Assembly: GCA_037179515.1 (NCBI GenBank)
Contig: JAXCGZ010003831.1
Location: 20,001 to 84,000, forward strand
Length of the DNA stretch: 64,000 bases
Direction: 5' to 3'
From: Halocaridina rubra
Lineage: Eukaryota; Arthropoda; Malacostraca; Decapoda; Atyidae
Shown here: positions 17,491 to 30,373 of the stretch, one piece after another
Layout of the letters: each line of letters begins with the position of its first letter
Numbering within the stretch: position 1 is the stretch's first letter
The notes under the pieces: generated by a model
What the model saw: only the letters and a program-made list of their open reading frames with translations
Database searches by the model: none
Told to the model about the DNA's origin: nothing
Made by a program: the position numbers and the translations under genes

Positions 17491-19548
17491 AGAGAACATA
17501 AGAACATAAGAACATAAGAATAGAGGACACTGCAACATGCCTACTGGCACACACGAGGCAGCTCCATTTTTGAATTGTATTTTCAGCATGTCTAACCTAT
17601 TCTATTCTACTCTACTTATTTATTCTATTTTTCTTTTTATGATTTTTCTAATAAGCACTAACCTATTCATACCCACCCTACTTCTGTCATATGTCTATCT
17701 AATCTACATTTGAAGGTGTCTAAGGTATTGGCATTTACTATCCTACTAGGAAGCTTGTTCCATGCATCAGCTACTCTATTACCAAACCAATTTTTACCAA
17801 TTTCCCTTCTGAACCTAAATTTACCAAGCTTAAATCCATTATTACGAGTTCTGGTTTGATCATGAATTTTTAAAACTTTATTAATATCTCCCTTGTTAAT
17901 CCCTTTAAACCATTTATACACTTCAATCATATCCCCCCTAACTCTTCGCCTCTCTAGAGAATGTAGATTAAGTTTTTTTAATCTGTCCTCATATGGTAGA
18001 TTTCTGATATTGTGTATCATCTTGGTCATTCTTCGTTGCACTCTCTCCAAGGATTCAATTTCCATTCTATAATAGGGTGACCAGAATTGCACAGCATAAT
18101 CTAAATGGGGCCTAACTAATGCAAGATAGAGCTGCAAAATAACTTTTTCCGTCCTATTGCTAACGCTTCTTGAGATAAATCCTAAAATTCTGTTTGCTTT
18201 ATTTCTGACTGCTGTGCATTGCTCTCTTGGCTTAAGATTACTACTCACAAGAACTCCCAAATCCCTTTCACACTGAGAACTCATTATTTCATGGTTATTT
18301 AGCTTATAACTAGTATTGTCTTTTATAGTACCCATTTTAACTACTTTACATTTTTCAACATTAAATTCCATTTGCCATTTGTCCGACCATTCAGATAATC
18401 TATTTAGATCTTCCTGTAAAGCATGAATGTCTTCTTTTCCATTTATAGTTCTACCTATTTTAGTGTCGTCTGCGAATTTACTTAGGTTACTACTGATATC
18501 CGAATCCAGATCATTTAGATATACGATGAATAATAGGGGACCCAGTACCGAGCCTTGTGGTACCCCGCTAGTAACCGAGCCCCACTCTGATTTCTCTCCA
18601 TTTATGCAAACCCTCTGTTTTCTGTCTTTTAACCATTGTTTGATCCATCTGAGAACAGCTCCTCCTATACCATGAGCTTCCAGCTTTTTAACTAATCTTT
18701 TGTGAGGAACTCTATCAAAAGCTTTGCTAAAATCTAGATATATTGTATCATATTCTTTGCCACAATCTACTGCCTCGTAAACTTATGAATAAAAAGATAG
18801 TAAGTTTGTAAGGCACGAAAAACCCTTAAGAAACCCGTGTTGTGAAAGTTTTATCAGTCTGTGTAATTCTAGATGTGCCCTTATTTTATTTGCAATTATG
18901 GATTCTAGAATCTTACCCACTGTTGACGTTAAACTTACCGGCCTATAATTATTCTTTTTAACTCGTTCTCCTTTTTTAAATATTGGTATCACATCTGCCA
19001 ATTTCCACTCCATGGGTACCGATCCTAATTTTATTGAATTATTAAATAATGCAGTTAGTGGACAACTAAGCTCTTCCTTGCATTCCTTTAATATTCTAGC
19101 ATATATTCCATCAGGTCCCGGAGATTTATGAGCCTTTAATTTTTCTATTTATTTTATTACCTCCTCTCTCGTAATATTTATTGAACTAAGTATTTTATCG
19201 GGACTGTCTCTGTAAATGGATTCTACTTCCGGAATATTTTCCAAGTTTTCATTGGTAAATACAGATAAGAAATAATCATTTAAGCATGTACACATCACTT
19301 TATCGTCATCTGTGATATGGCCATTGGCTACTTCAATTGGTCCGACTTTTTCCTTAAATTTTGTTTGATAATGTTGATAAAACCCTTTAGGATTTTCTTT
19401 AGCTTCTCCTGCTATTCTAACTTCGTATTTTCTTTTCGACTCTCTAACTATCTTTTTAACTTCCCTGTTTAACTGTATATATTGCTGCCTCACATGCTCT
19501 TCACCTCTTTTTAGTTTCCTGTATATTCCTCTTTTAATACCTATTGCT
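17491..19548 (-). mobile_element. LINE family B, second long copy, two nonsense changes
   Basis: On the minus strand this follows the 11614-13906 copy base for base with few differences. It has the tail of CATAAGAA units, the C-terminal 234 residues, the FADD box, GVPQGSVLGPLLF, and the PIFKKGER and RPVSLTS blocks up to GIKRGIYRKLKRGEEHVRQQ. Two single-base changes create stops, one near 18785 (after NLLSFYS) and one near 19149 (after TREEVIK). Its 5' end at 19548 is joined directly to a LINE A tail. It is inactive. Confidence 0.87.
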
Positions 19549-20716
<1,168 letters not shown>

Positions 20717-20785
20717 GTTACTCATGAAAATGAAATCACCAATCAAAGAACAGCAACTATTATAAGTGGCAACAACAACGACAGC

Positions 20786-20787
<2 letters not shown>

Positions 20788-20849
<62 letters not shown>

Positions 20850-20892
20850 GTAATAATAATAATAGCAGCAGCAGTAGTAGTAGTAGTAGTAA
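20788..20892. repeat. (AAT)n / (AGC)n / (AGT)n microsatellite
   Basis: AAT repeats pass into short AGC, AGT and AAG runs. The flanks at 20713-20787 and 20893-21097 hold nothing recognised. Confidence 0.93.
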
Positions 20893-21097
20893 GAAGAAGA
20901 ATATTGTTATCAGAGGACATAATTTCTCCATCGACAGAGCAAAAAAAAACAAAAACAAAATTAATGGAGTCCCAATAAAAATGTTGCGTTTTTAAAAGTA
21001 TTTTAGAGACAATAAGAAATACGTTTAGGGCCTCTTCTTCCAATTAAGAATAAAAAGAAATGTCTTTTAGTTAATAAAAATCCTGGTATGAAGAGCA

Positions 21098-22264
<1,167 letters not shown>

Positions 22265-22530
22265 ATTACTTTTTTTTTTTTTTTTAATATGACACCAGGA
22301 CGGGCCAAAAAAAAAATTATAAAATAAAACAGCTCTTATCGGGCCTGGGCACGAAGAATACATATAGTAAAGAGAAACAGAGATGGAGAGTGTAATGCCT
22401 TGTCTGATGTGAAGGGTAATGACTTGTCAGATGTGAAGGGATAATAAAAGATGTGAGATGAATATCCAAGAATATTCAGTGTAGCTGTAGGCATAGAAAA
22501 AGAATGCTGTATTATACCTTTTGAACCCGG
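22265..22530 (-). mobile_element. Short non-autonomous mini-F element
   Basis: On the minus strand it reads CACTGAATATTCTTGGATAT, then ACATCTGACAAGTCATTACC, then TTCTTCGTGCCCAGGCCCGA and ends near GGTGTCATATT. A 24-26 base internal segment (CTTCACATC-GACAAG) is duplicated. It is the same layout as 309-597 and 45160-45455. Confidence 0.6.
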
Positions 22531-22553
22531 ACCTAACGTTATCATGTATATTA

Positions 22554-22593
<40 letters not shown>

Positions 22594-22823
22594 CATCATC
22601 ATCATCATCATTATTATTTCAGGAACATCAATGAAACCTAGACATAATAGATTGTTCGCACTTTTAAAAATTATTATTATTATTATCTTTATTTCAGGAA
22701 CAGCAGTGGGACCAATATAAAATAGATAAGATGCATAATATATGTTTTGTTATTACTATTATTATTGTTTTAATTATTATTATTATTTCAGAAACAGCAA
22801 TGGAAACTATATAGAATATATTG

Positions 22824-23006
22824 TGTTACAATATTTGATATAATTGTTATTTTGTTAATGAACGAATCCATGTTTTGTTTACATTGAAAGTAATAAAGAT
22901 GCCCACTAGGCGGCAGACAAGAACTGTTCATAATGCCCTTTCAGTCTCCTATATTATTGTGCCTCATTTATCTATAAATATCTCCAAATTTAAGGAGCAT
23001 CAAACA
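22824..23006 (+). repeat. 5' LTR of the Gypsy element
   Basis: 183 bases, starting TGTTACAATATTTG and ending GAGCATCAAACA (5'-TG...CA-3'). It differs from the 3' LTR at one position seen by eye (AATGAACGAA here, AATGAGCGAA there). CTATAAATATC near its 3' end may serve as a TATA box. Confidence 0.93.
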
Positions 23007-23119
23007 TGGTGGCAGCGCTCAATAGACTAAGTATGGTTTGCTGTTCATTTTTAATATAAGGCATTACGTATTATCCAGGATCTTTCTGTTAGATTAAGTA
23101 AATAAGACTACCAACCGAC

Positions 23120-26100
23120 ATGGCGACAGCTAATCTAGCCCCTCCAGATAAATTCGCATTAAAGAGCGAAAGTGAGCAAGATTGGCGATTTTTTCGTCAA
23201 AAATTCGAGCTGTATATACTTGCAGCAGGTTTAAATGATAAACCAAGTGAAGTGAAGGTAGCATTACTTTTGACCCATGGGGGTGACGAATTGCTTCGAG
23301 TGTATAATGCTATAGAGTTTGGTCCCGTTATTGTAGGGGAGAGTGGAACTCGTGATGACCCTAGCAAGAACTTAAACGTGGTATTACAGAAGCTAGATGA
23401 GCATTTTGCCCCTAGGAAGCTAATAATAGCATCAAGATATAGGTTTAGATGCTGTACTCAGAAAGCTGATGAGAACCTGGATGAATTTATTACTAGAATA
23501 AAAACTATGGTTAAGGATTGTGATTTTGCAGCAGAAAAAGATGAGGCAATTCGTGATCAGATTGTTTTTGGCTGTAAAGAAGATAAGCTCAGAGAGAAAT
23601 TTCTGAGAGAAGAATGTATTTCACTGATAGATACGCTCAAAATTTGTGAGGCACATCAAGCATCGCAGAGACAAATGCAAATGATAAAAAGTGAAAATAC
23701 AGCAAAGTCGGTCATAAATAAAGTTAAATCGACAAACAACTTTAAGCAGAGTAGGCCTAGTAGACATTCAGCAGACGGAAAGAGTGAGGACCCAAGTTTT
23801 GTGAACAAGAACCAGTATAGGCCTAAGTCAAACCAAAGTTTGTCAACGAAGGATACGGCTCTACGAAAATGTAAGTTCTGCGGAACAAGACACGTGTGGA
23901 GTAAGAAGAAATGTCCAGCCTATGGAGAGAGATGCAACTACTGCAACAGGCTGAATCACTTCGAATCTCAATGTTTGGAGAAAAATGGACATGCACAAGC
24001 ATCTAAGAAGATGGGTGTGAATGCAGTGGACGGTGACGATTCCAGTTCAGATACTCCAGCCGAATATATCCTAGGTGTCAAGTTGCAGACGAGACGTGGA
24101 GAGCCAGAAGAAACGACGGTGAACAAAAATGATAATCCCTGTACACAGCAAGTGATGAAAGTGAATAAAGTGTCAAAGAAATCCAAATATCTATATACCG
24201 ATCTGAAAGTTGGTGAAAATAGTGTCAAATTTCAAATCGATAGCGGAGCAGGTGTAAATGTGTTACCTCGAAATATGGTTCCCAATAATGTAAAAATTGA
24301 ATCTAGTGAAGGGTTACAACTAGAAATGTGGAATAATTCTGCAGCCAAACCAGTTGGAAAATGTAGAATTAAAGTGATAAATGAGATAAATTCAAAGAGA
24401 TATAATGTTGAGTTTATTATAGTGGCTGAGAATTATATGCCTTTGTTAGGAAAACGTGCATCAGAACAGATGGGTTTCCTTACCATCAATTATGATAACA
24501 TATGTTCTGTACACAGTGAATCTTGTAATACTGATGTTTTTCAGGAATATTCAGATGTGTTTTGTAATGAAATTGGTAAGTTACCTGGGGTGGTACATAT
24601 GACTTTAGACAAAGAAGTCAAGCCATTTGCTATATCTTCATGTAGAGTGCCAATTCAACTTAAAAGGAAGGTAAAATCCAAATTATCTGAGTTAGAGAAA
24701 CAAAATGTCATTTGTAAAGTAGACGAACCAACTGAATGGGTGAGTCGCATGGTAGTAGCTTCTAAGAAAAATAGTGAAGACATAAGAATTTGCATAGATC
24801 CTCAGCAATTAAATAAAGCCATAATTAGAGGAATGCATCCTTTGCCAATTATCGATGATGTTTTACCTGAATTAGCACAAGCTAAAGTGTTCTCTAAACT
24901 AGATTTAAGAAATGGATATTGGCACTGTGTTTTGGATGAAGAGTCAAGTCATTTAACTACCTTTCAAACCCCTTTTGGAAGATATCGTTGGCTTAGACTG
25001 CCCTTTGGCCTAGCAATCAGTAGTGAAGTTTTTCAGAAACGACTGCAGAACTCTTTAGATGGTTTGCTAGGAATAATATGCATTGCTGATGACATTTTGG
25101 TATATGGAATAGGTAATTCTCTAGAAGAAGCACAGTTAGATCATGATGAAAATTTAAGAAATTTACTGGAACGATGTCGTAAGCATGGTATCCGTCTTAA
25201 CAGAGAAAAGGCTGAAATAAGAAAGAGTGAGATAACATTTCTTGGACATGTAATAACTAATGAAGGCCTTAAGCCAGATCCCAGTAAAATTGAAGCAATT
25301 GTATCGATGAAAGCTCCAACTAATGTCACTGAGATTCAATGCTTTAGTGGAATGATAAACTATTTGTCAAAATTCATGCCTAGACTCTCTGACCTGATGG
25401 TGCCCATACGACAACTTTTACGTAAAGACAAAGAATGGTGTTGGGGTGATGAACAGGCTAGTGCTTTTGAGAAAATTAAGTGTTGCATCACTAAAACTCC
25501 AATTCTTGCTTATTATGATCAAAATAAACAGCTAGTTATACAGTGTGATGCTAGCAAATGTGGACTTGGTGCAGTTCTAATGCAAGGTGGTAAACCGTTG
25601 TCTTATGCAAGCAGAGCTCTAACTGACACGGAAACAAGGTATGCTCAGATAGAGAAAGAAATGCTGGCTATTGTGTTTGCTTTAAAGAAATTCCATCAGT
25701 ACACTTTTGGACAACATACTTTGGTTATAGCTGATCACAAACCACTTCAGAGTATAATCTTGAAACCATTAGATAGAGCACCAAAGAGGCTACAAGGCAT
25801 GTTATTGACTGCACAACAATACGATATTGAACTTAAGCATACTGCTGGTAAGAACATGCATATAGCAGATTTGCTGTCTCGATCATTTCTTAGTGAAACT
25901 GAAAATGGTAATGATTTTGAATATGTTAATGTTGTATCTTATTTGCCTATTAGGGAAGACAGGTTAAAGAAAATTCGTGATGCTGTGGCCAGTGATGAAA
26001 TTTTGCTTGAAGTGACAAATATGATAACAAATGGGTGGCCAGAGTATAAATGTAATGTACCTATAACTGTTTTGCCTTATTATCATATTAGAGATGAACT

Positions 26101-26614
26101 TTCTATACAGAATGGACTTGTATTTAAAGGTGATAGAGTTGTGATTCCTGCCAATTTGAGGAAAGAAATTAAACAGGCTATTCACTCTAGTCACATTGGC
26201 GTAGAAAGTTGTCTACGAAGGGCTCGTGAGTGTGTATATTGGCCTGGTATTAATGGTGATATTAAAGAATATATTTCTCAATGTGAAATTTGTTGCAAAT
26301 TTCAAAAATCTCAGCAGAAAGAAACTCTTATGCCACATGAAGTGTCTGATAGGCCATGGGAGAAAGTTGGCACAGATATTTTTGAATTGAGTAATCAGTT
26401 TTATCTTGTAACAGTAGACTATTTCAGTAATTTCTGGGAAATTGATAGGTTAGAAGATATAAAAGCATCTACTGTTATACGTAAGCTAAAAGCACATTTT
26501 GCAAGGTATGGTACTCCTTCCATCTTAGTTAGTGACTGTGGAACTCAATTTACAAGTGATATATTTCAGAATTTTATGAGTGTGGGATATAGAACATTGT
26601 ACGTCAAGCCCTAA
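23120..26614 (+). CDS. Gypsy gag-pol polyprotein (gag, protease, RT, RNase H, most of integrase)
   Basis: One frame of 1164 residues. Gag occupies about 1-250, followed by zinc knuckles at about 251-285 (C-x2-C pairs with H and C, ending RCNYCNRLNHFESQC). The aspartic protease active site is FQIDSGAG at 371-378. The RT has KLDLRNGYWH at 593-602 and a catalytic IADD at 655-658 (YVDD or YIDD is more common). RNase H starts near QCDASKCGLGAVL at 808. The integrase zinc-binding H1022/H1025 and C1055/C1058 and catalytic D1086 and D1139 are present. The frame then breaks at about 26581 before the third acidic residue, and coding continues in the next frame. Gag and pol are fused without a frameshift between them. 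The ATG was chosen as the first after the primer site. Confidence 0.92.
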   Translation: MATANLAPPDKFALKSESEQDWRFFRQKFELYILAAGLNDKPSEVKVALLLTHGGDELLRVYNAIEFGPVIVGESGTRDDPSKNLNVVLQKLDEHFAPRKLIIASRYRFRCCTQKADENLDEFITRIKTMVKDCDFAAEKDEAIRDQIVFGCKEDKLREKFLREECISLIDTLKICEAHQASQRQMQMIKSENTAKSVINKVKSTNNFKQSRPSRHSADGKSEDPSFVNKNQYRPKSNQSLSTKDTALRKCKFCGTRHVWSKKKCPAYGERCNYCNRLNHFESQCLEKNGHAQASKKMGVNAVDGDDSSSDTPAEYILGVKLQTRRGEPEETTVNKNDNPCTQQVMKVNKVSKKSKYLYTDLKVGENSVKFQIDSGAGVNVLPRNMVPNNVKIESSEGLQLEMWNNSAAKPVGKCRIKVINEINSKRYNVEFIIVAENYMPLLGKRASEQMGFLTINYDNICSVHSESCNTDVFQEYSDVFCNEIGKLPGVVHMTLDKEVKPFAISSCRVPIQLKRKVKSKLSELEKQNVICKVDEPTEWVSRMVVASKKNSEDIRICIDPQQLNKAIIRGMHPLPIIDDVLPELAQAKVFSKLDLRNGYWHCVLDEESSHLTTFQTPFGRYRWLRLPFGLAISSEVFQKRLQNSLDGLLGIICIADDILVYGIGNSLEEAQLDHDENLRNLLERCRKHGIRLNREKAEIRKSEITFLGHVITNEGLKPDPSKIEAIVSMKAPTNVTEIQCFSGMINYLSKFMPRLSDLMVPIRQLLRKDKEWCWGDEQASAFEKIKCCITKTPILAYYDQNKQLVIQCDASKCGLGAVLMQGGKPLSYASRALTDTETRYAQIEKEMLAIVFALKKFHQYTFGQHTLVIADHKPLQSIILKPLDRAPKRLQGMLLTAQQYDIELKHTAGKNMHIADLLSRSFLSETENGNDFEYVNVVSYLPIREDRLKKIRDAVASDEILLEVTNMITNGWPEYKCNVPITVLPYYHIRDELSIQNGLVFKGDRVVIPANLRKEIKQAIHSSHIGVESCLRRARECVYWPGINGDIKEYISQCEICCKFQKSQQKETLMPHEVSDRPWEKVGTDIFELSNQFYLVTVDYFSNFWEIDRLEDIKASTVIRKLKAHFARYGTPSILVSDCGTQFTSDIFQNFMSVGYRTLYVKP

Positions 26615-27290
26615 ACATCCTCAGTCTAATGGACAGGCAGAATCCGCTGTAAAAACTGCAAAGTCCATACTCAGAAAAGCCATAGAAAGCAATAATGACC
26701 CTTATTTGGCAATATTAGACTACCGTAATTGTCCGTCTCACAGTGATGAATACAGTCCGGCTCAAAAAAGCCTAGGGAGACGCACACGTACTCTTCTCCC
26801 AGTTTCTTCAAAGTTGTTGAAACCATCTGAGATCAATGTAGATAAAATTAAGATTAACAGACATTATAGAAATAGCAGGTCCGCTAAATATTACAATGTG
26901 CATGCCAAAGATCTTGATCCTTTACAGGAAGATGATGTTGTGAGAATAAAACCCACTGTAATGGGAAAGAAAGCTTGGGAAAAGGGTATTGTGAAGGAAC
27001 GTTTAGACGAGAGATCTTATGAAATTTCAACTGATGCTGGTTTATTGAGAAGAAATAGAGTAGACCTTAATAAGTCAAATGAAAGAAATGTTTCGTATCA
27101 CAGTAGTGAAGATTCTAGTAATGTAGTACAAAGTCAGCAACAGGTTGAAATTCCACAGGATAAACATGTGAACCCAACAAGTGAGAATCTCAGAGTTCAA
27201 GAGTCTTTCACTCCTCAAAAGAGAATCACAAGGAGTACAAGGAATATTTTACCCTCTAAATATAATGATTTTGTTGTTTACAAAGAGTGA
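26580..27290 (+). pseudogene. Gypsy integrase C-terminal part in shifted frame
   Basis: Coding continues in the +1 frame from about 26583 (SPKHPQSNGQAESAVKTAKS, supplying the last catalytic Glu of the integrase core) to a stop at 27288-27290. The C-terminal domain contains QEDDVVRIKP and GIVKERLDERSYEI, typical of Gypsy integrase tails. A single-base insertion near 26581 explains the shift. A programmed shift at this point would be unusual. There is no chromodomain that I can recognise. Confidence 0.85.
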
Positions 27291-27342
27291 TTTATTTTTC
27301 GTTTTTAAGATAACTTATTTTTTTTCTTCATAAAAAGAGGGA

Positions 27343-27525
27343 TGTTACAATATTTGATATAATTGTTATTTTGTTAATGAGCGAATCCATGTTTTGTTTA
27401 CATTGAAAGTAATAAAGATGCCCACTAGGCGGCAGACAAGAACTGTTCATAATGCCCTTTCAGTCTCCTATATTATTGTGCCTCATTTATCTATAAATAT
27501 CTCCAAATTTAAGGAGCATCAAACA
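27343..27525 (+). repeat. 3' LTR of the Gypsy element
   Basis: 183 bases, identical to the 5' LTR except for one base. It is preceded by the purine tract AAAAAGAGGGA at 27332-27342. Confidence 0.93.
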
Positions 27526-27546
27526 TATTGTTTGCATAATTTTTAA

Positions 27547-27588
<42 letters not shown>

Positions 27589-27641
27589 TCAGGAACAGCA
27601 ATGGAAACTATATAGTATAGATTGTTTGCACTAATTTATAA

Positions 27642-27673
<32 letters not shown>

Positions 27674-27678
27674 TTCAG

Positions 27679-27747
27679 GGGGATCAATGGAACCTAAGAG
27701 ATTTAGAGCTCCACAAGGCTCTTGGAGACAGCAGCATGGAGAAGAAG
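27679..27747 (+). CDS. Cassette exon of unidentified host gene (last unit of the array)
   Basis: The exon is bounded by an acceptor (ATTACTTCAG) and a donor (GAAG|GTAATA). Its length is 69 bases, phase 1 on both sides, so it can be skipped or included without changing the frame. It encodes GSMEPKRFRAPQGSWRQQHG plus EE. The PxGSWRQQ segment recurs in the next exon (DPHGSWRQQD), which suggests the two share an origin. The decayed units upstream look like older copies of this exon. The function is unknown. Confidence 0.55.
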
Positions 27748-28966
27748 GTAATATAAGACAATAAAAAAAATCATGATTAGCCCTTTGACTTTATTATGAC
27801 GATATTTTGAATCATGCCCAGATTACTGTTCTGGATTGTAACTTTACATAATACTGTTTAAAAGCCTGTTTGGAAACACCACTGTAGTTGTTATCATCTG
27901 TACTTTGAGTAAATAATTTTGGGATCAGGTAAAAATTAATGACCCATAGAGCATTGAATAATCCAGTAAATTGTTAGGTCAGTTAGGGTAGTTTAGCTTT
28001 GGCATTAACCTAACCTATCATAATAATTAACAAAATTATTTAATCTGTGGTTTGCTAATCTTTACCTGATCCAAATTTTCTTTTCTTTCTAATAATTATT
28101 ATTTTTCCAGCTAAATTAGTTCAAAACTGCATTATTTAAAATTGTGTGAGATGCTGTCCCGCTTATTATTAATATTATTACTATTAATAGCACGTTTTTA
28201 TTATTATTATTTTTACAGACCTGTTTTAATAAAGAGAGAGATGGTGGAAGAATCTGGTAGGGTATTTTAGAGGAAGAAACATTTATGTAGTGTGTACAAA
28301 ATTTAGGTAATCAGTTGCAGATAGAATAGAATTCATGTCAGTACTGATGAAGATTTGTGGGGTCAAATTTTTAAAGCATTTGAACTACAGGAAACCCAGG
28401 TAGAAGACTGAGGGACAAGGTATGTGATGGAAGACGTAAACCATCTTAAGCATCAGTAATTGATAATGAACATTCATGAAGGGACCAAAGTAAACTAAAA
28501 ATCTTGAGATCTTGTTTTGAATATTATCAATGGCTTGATTTTATTCGCTGTGTACTGCATGCATAAAGGTTAAAGGTGTCTAGTGATAGCAGAGGCAAGG
28601 AACAGTGATATCACTAAAGCTCGACCTAAGCTCGCTCTCTGATCCTGTGAACCCAGTGATCCCCAGGCAAGCTGAATAATCAGGTGGACCAATAGGAAAT
28701 CAGTGACCCCCCAGTTTAATCGGTAAGGACCCGAGATGGCGAAAGCTAATCCGACCCCTGGCCAGGATTGAACCTTCTGCCAGTATATTACCAATACAAG
28801 CGTTACTTTGGGCAAATGTTTTTGATTGGAGCGATACAAGGGAGAATGGATTTTTTTATAGAGCCTCTTTATATATTTTCTACCTGTGGATGTGGTCATC
28901 CTATGACTAAGGTAAAAGAATGGGAGGTGATTAAAAAGATTACAGTCATTGTTATTACTCTTTCAG
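27748..28966 (+). other. Probable intron of the exon-array gene, with SINE-like repeat
   Basis: Starts GTAATA and ends TTACTCTTTCAG. It holds no open frame of note. Another (ATT)n-TTTTTACAG occurs at 28219 without homology to the array units. The stretch at about 28565-28790 carries, on the minus strand, GAAGGTTCAATCCTGGCC (B-box-like) and looks like a decayed SINE. Confidence 0.4.
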
Positions 28967-29429
28967 GCACAACAGTGGAAGGTAGGAGTTCTCGAGACCC
29001 ACATGGCTCTTGGAGACAGCAGGATAGATCAGGTCAAGAAGAATCTTTTTGTAGGCAAAAAAATTTTCATGCAAGGGACCCTCAACCTCATCATGGCTAT
29101 CAAAAATCATGCAGTCGTGACACTCCAGCAGGTAGCCCTCATGCTCTGCCACAAGGAATTCAGGATAGTGAATCACGGCAACAAGGTCAAGCATCACCTC
29201 CACCTACATCAACCTATGCTAAACCAATTCAGAGAAGTACTCAAGAACTTCAAGTTTTGTCTGCAGATGAACATTGCCCCAAACTGAAAGATGCTTATCA
29301 CATTAAGCAATCTGAATCTTCATGCACATTGGGACTCCATGAAAAAGTACCTGATATCATTTCAGAAAAATTCTGTCAATTAACAGCTGTTTCAGCAGAC
29401 ACAACCAAAGAGCCAGCATCTAACTTAAG
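28967..29429 (+). CDS. Long exon of unidentified host gene
   Basis: The acceptor is ATTACTCTTTCAG at 28954-28966; entry is in phase 1, compatible with the 69-base exon. The donor AAG|GTAATG lies at 29429/29430 and exit is in phase 2. It encodes about 154 residues. The N-terminal part is hydrophilic and low-complexity (RSSRDPHGSWRQQDRSGQEE, SGQEESFCRQK, PHHGYQKSCSRDTP). A more ordinary C-terminal part follows (ELQVLSADEHCPKLKDAYHI, VPDIISEKFCQLTA). No known domain is recognised. The open frame upstream of the acceptor is read-through of the intron. Confidence 0.6.
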
Positions 29430-29469
29430 GTAATGTGGTAAATTTCTTAATATCTGTTTAGTTATAAAT

Positions 29470-29685
29470 TTGTCTTGTGGCCCTTGTGACTGGGATGGTA
29501 GTGTGTGCGACTTTGATTTGTCGGTTCGAGTCTAGTCACAGTCTGATGTTAGAAAGGGCATTCGCTCAAGGCAACGGTCACACTTGCCAAAAGCAAACTC
29601 CTTCAAAAGAAGGCAGTGTCCTAACCCTTAATAGAAAAGAGAGTCTGTGATGTAAACTGAGTCATATCAGTTATAGCTTTGTCTT
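29470..29685 (+). mobile_element. tRNA-derived SINE family S1
   Basis: The head is CTGGGATGGTAGTGTGTGCG (A-box region) with TCGGTTCGAGTCT (B box) about 30 bases on. The body is GTTAGAAAGGGCATTCGCTC to GAGTCTGTGATGTAAACT. The same body is found at 14925-15127 (-) and 53690-53870 (+). It lies in the intron between the two exons of the exon-array gene. Confidence 0.75.
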
Positions 29686-29937
29686 AACAAATGTTATGCA
29701 AGTACATCACGATGTTAGTGGGACTTTTTCTTCAGCCACTGAATATTGTAATGATAAACTTGATTACAAATGAATATAAAACAATGTTCATACTTAAGAG
29801 TAACTATGCTTTAGTTACATCTGTGAAGGATTTGCCTGTTGATGCTAATTTTCAAAACTCACTGAATCATAGCTAGCATACTTGCTTTTTTAAATTAGAT
29901 TTAGGTTCGTTATCTATTGAATATACATCTCTTTCAG

Positions 29938-30094
29938 ATTTAAGCTTAAATATGACATCATTCGTACACTATCTCTTGATGCTTGCGGAAAATTGGAGAT
30001 TCTTTTAAAGCAACCTTATACATGGGGACATGTGCACATGGGCACTCCCAGTCATATTGCAGTTGATAACATTACAATCTATGTGGTTATGTAA
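29938..30094 (+). CDS. Probable last exon of the unidentified host gene
   Basis: The acceptor ACATCTCTTTCAG at 29925-29937 has a good pyrimidine tract. Its first base completes the Arg codon left open (AG|A) by the preceding exon. It then runs 51 codons (FKLKYDIIRTLSLDACGKLE, PYTWGHVHMGTPSHIAVDNI, TIYVVM) to TAA at 30092-30094. The exact phase match and composition support real coding. The protein family is not recognised. A GTAAAA at the end could act as a donor, so a further exon is possible. AATAAA-like signals at about 30148-30155 suggest a short 3' UTR. Confidence 0.55.
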
Positions 30095-30339
30095 AAATAA
30101 CATACTAATATTTGCAATTAATTTAAAATATCATAGCAATTAATTAATAATAAAATATAGTGTAATAATTGAAGAGTACTTGAAGAGTAATCATTGTGAC
30201 AATATTTTCAATAGCCCTTGTTGAGTGCTATCATTTAAATTCCGTACTACTGCAGACAATTTGAAGCAGATATAGAATAACAGTTTTCAGGTTAGAATAA
30301 TAAGTAGGTACATACATATATATATACACACACATACAT

Positions 30340-30373
<34 letters not shown>

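Larger units (their letters stand above)
22819..27530 (+). mobile_element. Complete Gypsy-type LTR retrotransposon with TATTG duplication
   Basis: The element runs from TGTTAC at 22824 to AACA at 27525, flanked by TATTG at 22819-22823 and 27526-27530, a 5-base target duplication. It has two 183-base LTRs, a primer-binding-site-like TGGTGGCAGCGC right after the 5' LTR, one gag-pol frame and its frameshifted continuation. A purine-rich tract (AAAAAGAGGGA) lies just before the 3' LTR. No envelope gene is seen. The gag zinc-knuckle pattern resembles K02A2.6/Mag-type Gypsy elements; this clade call is an inference. Confidence 0.93.
22553..27747 (+). repeat. Array of five (ATT)n-TTTCAG exon-like units, split by a Gypsy element
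   Basis: Units begin after an acceptor-like TTTCAG (TTCAG in the last) at 22623, 22698, 22792, 27590 and 27679, each preceded by ATT repeats. The sequences after the acceptor are related: GAACATCAATGAAACCTAG, GAACAGCAGTGGGACCAAT, AAACAGCAATGGAAACTAT, GAACAGCAATGGAAACTAT and GGGGATCAATGGAACCTAA. With the Gypsy element and one target duplication removed, the spacing is 75-94 bases. Only the last unit has an open frame and a donor site; units two to four hit a stop after 6-7 codons. They look like decayed duplicates of one cassette exon. Confidence 0.6.

Noticed and set aside
23968..24228. Minus-strand open frame inside gag-pol (also 25141-25329 and 25964-26194)
   Set aside because: Shadow frames of the Gypsy polyprotein; no independent support.
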